This document shows, piece by piece, positions 22,757 through 31,708 of a stretch of 64,000 nt of DNA. This DNA is from Timema cristinae (Eukaryota > Arthropoda > Insecta > Phasmatodea > Timematidae): positions 47,278,493 to 47,342,492 of the forward strand of contig JBCFYV010011164.1 in the NCBI GenBank assembly GCA_039000515.1, given 5' to 3'. The notes beneath the pieces were generated by a model. That model saw nothing but the letters and a program-made list of their open reading frames with translations, searched no databases and was not told the origin of the DNA. Numbering within the stretch: position 1 is the first letter of the stretch; every line of letters begins with the position of its first letter. Position numbers and translations under genes: made by a program.

Positions 22757-22976
22757 GACCTACAGAAATTTATGGACGATGCCAAAGAAGGAGTTGTTTA
22801 TTCAGTTTAGGATCCAACTTGAAAAGTTCTGACATGCCCGAATACAAGAGAGAAGCTTTTCTTAAAGCGTTCTCGAAACTGAAACAAAGGTACTTTGGAA
22901 GTTTGAAGCTGACAATCTTCCGGGACAACCACTAATGTCAAAATAGAGAAGTGGCTGCCCCAATCAGATATTTTAG
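22757..22976 (+). CDS. UGT exon 3: start of UDP-sugar-binding domain, three one-base deletions
   Basis: After the acceptor TTCCAG the exon reads DLQKFMDDAKEGVVY. The frame is then lost and the next frame reads SLGSNLKSSDMPEYKREAFL, then KAFSKLKQR. Another frame gives WKFEADNLPGQP and the last NVKIEKWLPQSDIL up to the donor GTAGGT (22977). All of this is the standard start of the UGT C-terminal domain (the GVVYFSLGS motif, then the WLPQ signature start). The breaks are single missing bases at about 22799-22802 (T), 22888-22891 (G) and 22929-22932 (A). No other substitution spoils the motif. With the three bases counted, the exon fits the flanking phases exactly. Confidence 0.88.
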
Positions 22977-23283
22977 GTAGGTCTGACTTTATATTTCATG
23001 AAAGATTGAATCAAAATACATACCCATATACAGGGCCAACCACAGAAAAAAGATGTCAGTGACTGGGGCTACCAAATTAATAACAGTGAATCACCGATGG
23101 CCACTTGAAAATTTGGGGTCCTTCAAGCATATTTTGTTCCAAATTAAATTCTACCAGTAAAATAAAACATATCACCCAGGTCCTCTTCCCCGTGAAACAA
23201 GCATGAGCTAGAAACTAATGTACTTAAATAATTGTACATTTTCTTCTTATGACTAATATTTAAAATACACATTATACAACAAC

Positions 23284-23556
23284 AGGTGGCCTGGTGGTCT
23301 AGGGATAAGGTGTCGGACTTCTGTGCTGGCGGCCGGGGTTCAATCCTCGGTCCCGGCAAAGATTTATCTGATTACCAAACCCTTCCTTCACCTCTGACAA
23401 GATATCTTGTGAATGTGGGGAATGCCAGGCCTCCACCGTGGTTCGGATTCCACGTTAAACTGTAGGTCCTTCATTTCATCTCACAATCACCCTACCATTA
23501 CACATTAGCGTGTGAGTATAACCCGAACGGGTAGTAAGACGCGGTGCTAATAATAA
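23284..23556 (+). repeat. SINE family A, near-complete
   Basis: It has the GGTGGCCTGGTGGTCTAGG head, B box GGTTCAATCC (23338-23347), the GCCAGGCCTCCACCGTGG body, and the tail TATAACCCGAACGGGTAG with AATAATA. It is inserted within the hAT-like element at 23031. Confidence 0.85.
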
Positions 23557-23639
23557 TATACAACAACAAAAAATCAGTGGTAATCTGATATAATAGTTTT
23601 CCATCAGGCAACAACTTCTCCAAACTCTCAACCACGTTT

Positions 23640-24500
23640 ATGTTTCAATTTCATTCACTCACTAATATTCATAGCACTTTCATCTGTTAAGTTACTCACT
23701 GTCTTAAATTCCATTTGTTGAAAATAAAAATGCAAGACTTTAAGGCTGCAACGCAAAGTGATTTATTAGCAGTTTTATTAACTGGTTTTCAAAAGCTCTA
23801 TCGACTTCTTAGTACTTAAACCTTTGTGTACACTTAATAGTTCCATACTGCTGAGCTGTCTGTGACTCATCGAACTCCTCAGCCAGGTTTTCAGTCTTCG
23901 AAATGTAATAAACTATCGCTCTGCAGAACAAGAAGTTTCTGGAAGCATCACCGCGATTTTGATTGCTTTTTCAACAGGTGGAATTTATTCCTTAGTCCTT
24001 GCAGTCATTGCTTTCAAGAAGGTCCCTCAATTTAACTGTTTATCTGTTTGACTTAACTTGTTAAATTTGATACTTTCTTCTTTGAAGTTGTCAAGTACAC
24101 CTCCATAAATAGTCATTATATCTTCAACAGCATTTCCAAATTCTTCGTCTGCATTGATCAAGTTTGCTGTTATTTTACTATTTTAAAATTTGTGTCTGCA
24201 TTTTCCCTGTCTTGCTGAAACACAAATAAAAGTTCCTGCATGTGAGTTGAATCTTGCAGCAAATTAATGGAAACATTCTGTAATAAAATAGTGATGGGGT
24301 CAAATTATGCTGAATATTTTGCCATAATTTTTGTAGTGACTATTGATGTCAGAGTGATGACAGCACAAAGAAGCTCGTTTGCTCGCTGCCACAGTTTGAT
24401 ATTATTGCTAATGATATTTATCGTAGTCCTTCCATAACATTTTTAAGGTTCACGCTAAAATAACTAAATCTTTTATATTTCTCAGTCCATCGTGTGGCAG
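23640..24500 (-). pseudogene. transposase relic within the 23031 hAT-like element
   Basis: On the minus strand near 23940-23750 the translation gives FCRAIVYYISKTENLAEEFD, then ESQTAQQYGTIKCTQRF, then a stop, then VDRAFENQLIKLLINHF. This resembles transposase protein with a frame interrupted by stops, but it is too short and diverged to assign with certainty. Its position between hAT-like inverted ends supports a hAT origin. Confidence 0.4.
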
Positions 24501-24622
24501 GGCTGGATGAGACAATCATCATTCACATTCATTACATTGCATTACTTTACTAACCAATATTTACAAAATTTTTAACCCTCCCAAATTGACCATATTTGAG
24601 ACCAAAATTTCTTTGATATGAA

Positions 24623-24911
24623 AGGTGACCTGGTGGTCCAGGGGTAAGGTGTCGGGCTCCTGTGCTTGAAGTCCTGGGTTCAATCCTAAGTCCCAGCACA
24701 GATTTATCTGAATGCCAAACCCTTCCTTCACCTCTGATAAGACGTGTATTAATCATAATTTGTGAATGTGTGGAATACCCGGCCTCCACCGTGGTTTGGA
24801 TCCCACGTTGAACTGTAGGTCCTCCATTTCATATCACAATCACCCTACCATTACACATTACGTAGGTGCGTATAACCCGAACGGGTAGTAAGGCGTGGTG
24901 CTAATAATGAT
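24623..24911 (+). repeat. SINE family A, near-complete
   Basis: It has the AGGTGACCTGGTGGTCCAGG head, B box GGGTTCAATCC and a body with CCGGCCTCCACCGTGG. It carries a 13-base insertion (GTATTAATCATAA) that is also seen in the 31326 copy, and the tail TATAACCCGAACGGGTAG. Confidence 0.85.
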
Positions 24912-25078
24912 GATCTTAGTTATGGGAAAGAATCTCAAATCTCACTGATTGCATTTGCAGTTACTGGCAGCCCCCTGCGGTTGGCCCTGTATATATAAGA
25001 AGTGACTGTCAATATCTTAAAGTGGCAACGAGAAACTACAGATATTAGTGTTGTTACATCTGACCCTCACTAGGGGAG

Positions 25079-26465
25079 TGTTTGCTACAGGAAAAAACAA
25101 TTAAGTAGTTATTAACAAAAGGTATAGCACAAGATATACATATAGGCTTTAATCAGTCAGCTTGACTGGGTCTTAATACAATATTCCTAAAAACACTTTG
25201 GATAATTAAAAAACAATAGAAAGATCTGTAAATCTTAGTGGTATATGGCTAGCAAACAGATGTCGATTAATAGGTAGTATGGCTGGTCCCTTTCCCTATC
25301 GATACTGCCAGAGCATTCAATAGTATTAACAATACTAATTTGAATTACATTAAAAGCAACACAAAAAACAATAGGAGCCAAAAACACAAGTAAAGAAAAA
25401 GGGTATTATTCTCGCCGACCCCATTATGACACAAACACAGTTCCGCAGTTTGCTCACCCTAGCTAATACCGTACGGGAAGCATGACTTCTTGACTAACTC
25501 AAAACATATATCTCTAATAACCCAACAGTGATTTGGAAAACAGGACAGACAACCTGGTTGTAGCCATACAAATATTAAACAAATGCACGTGACGTTCACA
25601 GCGTCATGAGAGACATTGACTCAGAATAAATAAATGGAACTTGTGGAGGTTAGCAAGTCTATGACTAAGACCTTACTACATTCGAAGCCAAAGGCTCATA
25701 ATGTAAAGACTGTATCATAAGGATACAGAGAAACATAGTCGCTACGACTGATATACCACGTCTAAGGACGCTAAATATTAGTCATAATGACACTTGTCCT
25801 TCAGACAGGAGGACACAATTTTAACCAATTAAATAAACTCTTTTCATCTTGAAGTCAACAAGACTTGAAATGGATTAACTGTCCATTCGACATAATATTA
25901 AACTATCAAACAAAATTAAGGACGGCTTCGAATATAGACACAGAACATATAGGATATCAAAAATGTCTAGGTAGACATCGTCTAGTATTTTAACAAAACC
26001 AAGACTCCACGTCATAAGGACTTAACGATGTTGCCAGAATACTTAAGTATTTCCTCTTGGCCAGTGCCACTTCATGGTGTCCGTTTCCTTCGTTGAGTAA
26101 CGTTGTAGAGGTTTCCTCCTTCGATGCTGGGTTGTAGTAGATTGGGTATATTGTGAACCTGAGCAGCAGCCTTTATATACTTTCAAATCTGACTTGAACG
26201 GAACAAAACAAAATGGGTGATAAACTCAGAAATAGGGGAAAAGAGAGAGACGGACGAATGCTGGGAGAAAGAAAAACAAAGCTGGGAGAACCGCTAGCGG
26301 GGAAGGGGGAAAACATGGTTCCTTGGACTGCCGCTAGTCTTCTCTGCCAGGTAGGTGATCACTGGGTCAAGTCCATTCTATATTTCTTTCGTTATCAGGT
26401 GTTGTAATGAAAGAACGTGTGGCTGCAGTTAGGCCGCCTTTATTGAATAATTTTCTTTTCTAACA
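25079..26465 (-). mobile_element. LTR-like insertion in intron 3, hairpin-rich
   Basis: On the minus strand there is a TATATAAAGG TATA box (reverse of 26172-26181) preceded by a GC-richer region. The anchor CTGCCAGAGCATTCAATAGT (25307-25326) recurs at 40431-40450 in a similar setting. Between 25690 and 26031 lie about ten short perfect hairpins. I read it as an LTR or solo-LTR type element, but the exact ends are not resolved. Confidence 0.4.
25687..26031. repeat. cluster of short perfect hairpins with TGTC/GACA cores
   Basis: Stems seen directly: TGTATC/GATACA (25711-25727), AGTCG/CGACT (25737-25749), CGTC/GACG (25759-25770), GTCA/TGAC (25781-25791), TGTC/GACA (25795-25807), AAGTC/GACTT (25852-25866), TGTC/GACA (25880-25892), ATGTCTA/TAGACAT (25963-25978) and GTC/GAC (26021-26031). 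Loops are mostly 2-5 bases. Confidence 0.8.
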
Positions 26466-27461
26466 AGCGGTGAATAAATCACAAAATATCATGAAATGGT
26501 GAGTATATACCAAAGCATCTTCTATCTAAATATATTCGTTTTGATTATATTCTTTAGGCTCAGCTATTATTTTTAGAAAATTTACAATATAGACGTCCTT
26601 TACTATATTTGCTTGTAGGCAGCATGGCAAATCTATGTAAATCCATCCGACATCATCCAATGGCAAAGAGGATGCGCTAAAGTATTTTATTCATATATAT
26701 GATAATGTTAATCCTCTTCTTTGATATCTGCTACAGTAATTATCAAAATATTGATATTTAATTGTAGCTGTCCAATCTGCCTTATTGACATGCTACAGTG
26801 TCTAGTCTGTGGACGACAAATGTGTACGATCAACAAACAAAGTAAATTATTTAATATGTTAAATATTTATGTACACAATATCTTATACCGAAGAGCTAAT
26901 AATAAGATTTTTGTAACTTCTACTCTTGGATACATCATGCATGGTAAAATAAAGATCAAAATTAATAATTCGTCTTCCGAATGATTCAACTTCAACCATA
27001 CCAGATAAAATGTCCCTAATATAATTTTAAGTAACGGGGAAAGTATTACACTTGATTCATTTTACTAGTCTATGGCTATAGTTATAGATATACGTGTTTA
27101 TTTTAAACGATATAAAATATTATGTAAAATAATGAAATATTTTTATTTACTTTTATTGTTTTTTTCATTATAGCAGTCTCATTTCTGAGGAAGATACCAC
27201 ATGGCATTGAAAGACAAATGTTCTTGAATCTGATTTTTAACAAATAGTTTTATATTTTTATATTTTGTGCTTCGTGTTTATTTAATAACATTTTATAGCA
27301 AGATATTTTACTTATTCATAAAATATTATTTACTTTAAATTCCATCTTTAAGCTGTTTAAAAGCTTTCCAAAACGTTGTATATCTCTGAATACAAGAAAA
27401 TGTGCTTTGCAATATTATGTAGGGGGTCTTCATACTGTTATAGAAGTTAACTTTGTTTCAG
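26466..27461. other. intron 3, 3' remainder, gene-free
   Basis: AT-rich. Open frames at 26213-26407 and 26721-26984 lack exon features. The in-frame open stretch from 27407 simply reads through the acceptor into exon 4. Confidence 0.5.
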
Positions 27462-27681
27462 GACACCCTAATATTCGACTGTTTATAACTCATGGAGGTC
27501 TTCTCAGCACCCAGGAAGCGATCTATCACGGTGTTCCTCTCGTTGGGATACCGATATTTGCAGACCAAAAAGTCAATGTCTTGAAGTCTGAAGAGAGCGG
27601 GTTTGCTAAGATGGTAGACTTCCAAAATATCACTGAAGCCTCTTTAGATTTGGTCCTCAATGAAGTGCTCAGCAACCCAAC
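27462..27681 (+). CDS. UGT exon 4: UDP-sugar-binding signature
   Basis: After the acceptor GTTTCAG the exon completes the signature begun in exon 3: GHPNIRLFITHGGLLSTQEA, then IYHGVPLVGIPIFADQKVNV. His in THGG and the Asp-Gln of FADQ are the residues that in this family contact the UDP-sugar. It ends NEVLSNP plus two bases, at the donor GTAAGA (27682). The frame is intact. Exon 5 supplies the third base of the split codon. Confidence 0.96.
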
Positions 27682-27917
27682 GTAAGAAAATTGGGAACCT
27701 TTTCTTTCCAGAATCGATACAAAACTAAGTAAATGATATATAGCTCAATCTGAACTGGCTAAGTTTTTCATCTTGTGATTAATTCCAAGATTTATTTTCA
27801 CACTCCTCCAATGAAAGAATTCATAATGCTATTTTAAACTACTCGCATCATACATATCTTATTCAAGGCCATTGTGTTGCATTTGGGGACGTGGCAGAAA
27901 GCCTAAACTAAATTGAC

Positions 27918-28949
27918 CAGGGGCGGCTCGTCCCTAAGGCGCGGAGGCGCGCGCCCCCATTCCCACGAATCCCCAGTTCCTTTTAAAGTTATTATTCGCA
28001 CTCTCACGACAATTTTATCTTGCCATAATAGTTTCAAGAAAAATATGTTTTTGGTTTAAGTAATAGCAGGCAATGTTTTTAAAATGGCATGCGGTTGGGC
28101 GCGAGGCGGTCAGCACCTGATATTGGAAACCAAACCTTCCCACCTCTTCACCTCTTATCTTCAAATGGCATGCAGTTGGGCGCGAGGCGGTCAGCCCCTG
28201 ATATTGGAAACCAAACCTTCCCACCTCTTCACTTCTTATCTTCAAATGGCATGCAGTTGGGCGCGCGACGGTCAGCGCCTGACATAGAGAAACCAAACCT
28301 TCCCTCCCCTTAACCCGTTGTCCCATCCTGCTAGAGCTAGCATTATTTAGCATTGCTTATTCTTCTTTTGAAGGCGCACTTTCATACGCGCCCTAAGGTT
28401 GAAAGCTTGTGAAATGTGTATAGCGTGAACCAGCAATAATTGATGTCATTCATCCTGCGTGCTCCTGCATCTTGAGGATGTGTGTGGCGTGTGTGTTTTA
28501 TAATAATATTATGTAGGGTTATTTTAGGATAATGTTTATTTGAGTTATATGTTTTAAAACTTTTTGTAACTAGGCTTAATATGAATAGTTCAATTCAGGC
28601 GCTTAAGACAACGAATATTGCAAGATTAACTCTTGATCAAAAAAGAGATTAGAATTCATTAGGTAGGTCATGTCCTGAATTTTGTATGGAACAAAGTGAA
28701 AACATACATACCTATATATGTATGCACATTACACAGCTGCAGTTTTTCTACAACACATCCACGTCCTTTAGAGAAAGTTTTTTTATCTTTCCATCTTGTT
28801 TGTGATATTAATTTTTGAGTTTAACTAAATGAATATTTAGCAAAACATATTCACAAAATTTGTGTCTTCTTTTAAATATATTATTTAGAAATAATTTATT
28901 AATTAAACAGGCTGCGCCCTCCAGCTTCTAAAGTGACGAGCCGCCACTG
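27918..28949. mobile_element. 1.03-kb non-autonomous hAT element with perfect target duplication (intron 4)
   Basis: The ends are CAGGGGCGGCTCGTCC and GACGAGCCGCCACTG. AAATTGAC occurs directly on both sides (27910-27917 and 28950-28957), a perfect 8-bp target duplication. The inside carries three ~81-bp tandem units (28085-28320) and no transposase. Its ends match those of the transposase-bearing copy at 31709. Confidence 0.92.
28085..28320. repeat. three ~81-bp tandem units inside the MITE
   Basis: Each unit begins ATGGCATGC.GTTGGGCGCG and carries CCAAACCTTCCCACCTCTTC. Units start at 28084, 28165 and 28246, and the third is the most diverged. Open frames on both strands follow from this repeat. 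Confidence 0.92.
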
Positions 28950-29230
28950 AAATTGACCTAAGCCGTAAGACCTCAAATAGATTTTTGGCCTTAAGTCAGT
29001 AATCCTAAACGCAATTCGCCTATAATGAATTTAAACACTTGGCCTAAGGTAATTTAGTCTAAAATACAAATTAAAAATATTCGGGTGAATTTGTTAAGTA
29101 AAAATTGTTAATTTTTCATTTGAATAAAAATAGCACAAGATACGCTAGCTGTTATTATTATGATACTTTCAAAATATTTAATAGTACTTCTAAATCAAGT
29201 TTTATAATATATTTCTTGGAAGCGATACAA

Positions 29231-29242
29231 TTATATATATAT

Positions 29243-29284
<42 letters not shown>
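29231..29284. repeat. (TA)n microsatellite
   Basis: About 54 bases of alternating T and A with one slip near 29252. It lies in intron 4. Confidence 0.95.
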
Positions 29285-29288
<4 letters not shown>

Positions 29289-30589
29289 CTAAACTAAAGC
29301 ACAATATATTATGCAGTTTGCATTTCATTATTTTTTTAACATAGCTATTTCCTAAATATAATTATAGCTGTGACCAATGAAATGTGGTATGTTGTTGAAC
29401 ATTTATACAAGAGCTAGAACTATTATTCACTTTAAAAACACCAACATTATAATGACGTGTTCTTTATTTATCATCATATAAATAGTCAACATATAACAGT
29501 CTAAATAAGGGGAATAGGGTGGGGGGCATTAAATAAAAGCAAAGATTTATGTTTTAAAATTTGAAAGTTTATGATAGTTTTAGAAATACAAACACACATA
29601 TAGGTCTTGAATTTATTTATTATAATCAGGCTATTTAGTTTTAAAATTCAAAAATAAAAGACACTGTTTTATCTTTAATAAAATAATAATATGAAACAGC
29701 TTTTAATGTCCCTATGCCACAATGCCTTGTATGCGTGTAGGAAAAAAATTTGTAACCGAAAGTTTCTCTCTCTCTCGTTTGCTCATTTGTGTGAGTCTTT
29801 CAATTTGAACATATCCCCCATAAATGTTATCTAGCACACAATGTTCAACAGAAACTTAACAGCTCAATATTTGAGCAGGAATAAATTTCCATGACAATGC
29901 AGTATTTCCAACTGTGTTATCTTCTCTTTTATAATAGCCAAAGATATTGAAAATAGTAGCTTCCTGCTAATATTCTAAAAGGCACAAAAAAATTTCAGCA
30001 ATCTAATCTGGATATGCCAATTTGAGCATCTGTTTGGATGTAGATTTACAAAGTTTTGATTTTGTAATGATTCTGCAAGTATATTTTAGCTGTGAGTGTA
30101 ACCAATTTCGCAGTAATGTGAACGGGATGGATGTATTAAGTTTTTCTTTCATAATGATGGTGGATACATCCAGTTCTGCTTCTGTTGTGAGATTTTGGAG
30201 TCGATTTATAATAGGATGAAAGCAGTTTTGCATTGGTTTTGTAACACTACATCATAGAGGACCATGTAAGGAATGAGATGTACGAGAATACCTCATTTTT
30301 GTCCAAAATTGAATTTACCGAACTTTGTATCTGGACGCCTCAGTCTCATTGACAGACTCGTTTTAATACCTTCATAGGGCATATTCACATATACTTCTAG
30401 TGGCTTGTTTGTTCAATAGGTTTACTTATGCTCATGCTAATTTATTTATCTTAAAAATACTCGAAATGTTAATGTATCATGAACACCTCTGAATCCCTGC
30501 TTTCATGAAATTCTGGGTCCACTGTTGGATCGCGATGAGTGCATTGAAACTATACATGAGGTTCTACTAATCAATAACGTTTGTTTTAG

Positions 30590-30893
30590 GTACCTCAAGA
30601 ACGCCAAACGTATCTCTAAAATCTATCTGGATCAGCCCAAGCCTCCCATGGATCTAGCTGTATACTGGACAGAATACGTAATACGTCACAAGGGAGCACC
30701 GCACTTGCGCAGTGCTGCTCTTGATCTAAACTGGTTCCAGCTCCACTTGCTAGACGTCGCCGCTGTGCTTTTTTTAATTATAGCTATTGTCATAATCGGC
30801 CTTCTGTTCATAATTAGAGCTCTTGTTCGACTGGTTTCAAGAAGAACCACCAAAAAGAAACCACAAACGAAGAGTAGTAAAAAGAAAAACTAA
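30590..30893 (+). CDS. UGT exon 5: C-terminus, membrane anchor and ER-retrieval-type tail
   Basis: The acceptor TTGTTTTAG opens the exon. It reads YLKNAKRISKIYLDQPKPPM, then LAVYWTEYVIRHKGAPHLRS, a block strongly conserved in animal UGTs. LDLNWFQLHLLDVAAVLFLI follows, entering a single membrane helix (about AVLFLIIAIVIIGLLFII). The cytosolic tail is basic and ends KKKN, matching the KKXX ER-retrieval pattern. The stop TAA is at 30891-30893 and an AATAAA lies at 30983-30988. Confidence 0.96.
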
Positions 30894-30982
30894 AACAAGC
30901 TTTAATCTCTTAGATAAATTAGTTTTTTTCTACACACAATTTAGTATAATCAACATAGGCCAATTCTATTTGATGTGCCATA

Positions 30983-30988
30983 AATAAA
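30983..30988 (+). terminator. likely UGT polyadenylation signal
   Basis: AATAAA lies 90 bases after the UGT stop codon and is the first such hexamer downstream. It is plausible by position, but the AT-rich context makes chance occurrences common. Confidence 0.55.
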
Positions 30989-31245
30989 TATACTATGTTT
31001 TGCCTCGATACACATTCAAATAACATAAATTAATTAATATGTAATTATAATTTAAAAAAAATTGTTATAAGTGTTATCGTATTTGTAATAAGCTATCTGA
31101 GCAGTGAGGGAAAGTTGCCAATTCCTTATAAATAATTAATTAATGCTCCAGGATTACAATATACCCGTTGGCCTAGAAACGAGGAAAACAATTGTTTTTT
31201 AATGTATTAACTTTTATGGGTAGATCCAGAATATTTTCATCATAT

Positions 31246-31246
<1 letters not shown>

Positions 31247-31311
<65 letters not shown>

Positions 31312-31597
31312 TATTATTATTATTAGCATCGCGTCTTACTACCCGTTCGGGTTATATGCACTTACGCTAATGTGTAATGGTTGCGTGATTGTGAGATGAA
31401 ATGGAGGACCTACAGTTTAAAGTGGGATCCGAACTACGGTGGATACCTGGCATTTCACACATTTATAAGTTGTGATTAATACACGTCTTGTCAAAGGTGA
31501 AGGAAGAGTTTGGCAATCAGATAAATCTGTGCCGGGACCGAGGATTGAACCCAGCACTGAAGTGTGACACCTCACCCCTAGACCACCAGGTCACGCC
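31247..31597 (-). repeat. SINE family A, reversed, with long TTA tract
   Basis: The (TTA)n run at about 31247-31325 is the reversed TAA tail. Then come the reversed shared tail (CTACCCGTTCGGGTTATA) and the body with the extra GTGATTAATACAC piece. The head ends at CCACCAGGTCACGCC near 31597. Confidence 0.85.
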
Positions 31598-31708
31598 ATT
31601 AGATGTAATTATATATACAATTAATTATAAAAAAACCCACCACCCATGAAAATATATTACAGTTCTATATATTCTGTTTAAGACCATTTATATCACTTAT
31701 GAGTAAAT

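Larger units (their letters stand above)
23031..24989. mobile_element. hAT-like element in intron 3 carrying two SINE insertions
   Basis: The left end CAGGGCCAACCACAG and the right end CTGCGGTTGGCCCTG are inverted repeats. The flanks CCCATATA and TATATATA share 6 of 8 bases. It starts only 54 bp into intron 3. It contains two family A SINEs (23284-23556 and 24623-24911) and a transposase-like relic at about 23650-24150. Confidence 0.65.
12728..30893 (+). other. UDP-glycosyltransferase gene (five coding exons)
   Basis: The gene encodes a membrane-bound insect-type UGT that would transfer a sugar from a UDP-sugar to small lipophilic molecules in the ER lumen (detoxification, pigments or hormones). 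Exons are 12728-12971, 19850-20441, 22757-22976, 27462-27681 and 30590-30893. All introns are GT..AG and the phases fit (1, 0, 1, 2). Once four one-base deletions are allowed for, the product is about 527 residues, the usual UGT size. It shows a signal peptide, the N-terminal SHN histidine, the signature motif spanning exons 3-4, a single membrane helix and a basic tail ending KKKN, which fits a KKXX ER-retrieval signal. An acceptor (TTTTTAATGTTAG) lies 3 bases before the ATG, so a 5' untranslated exon is expected upstream. Whether the gene is functional depends on whether the four deletions are real. The substrate cannot be inferred. Confidence 0.9.

Noticed and set aside
26213..26407. 64-codon frame in intron 3 starting ATGGGTGATAAACTC
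   Set aside because: Charged low-complexity translation in a promoter-like part of an LTR-like insertion. No similarity and no splice sites to UGT exons.
28015..28353. Open frames on both strands with TACHLK-like repeats
   Set aside because: They follow from three tandem units inside a non-autonomous hAT element. Both strands are open over the same units and there are no splice or start signals.
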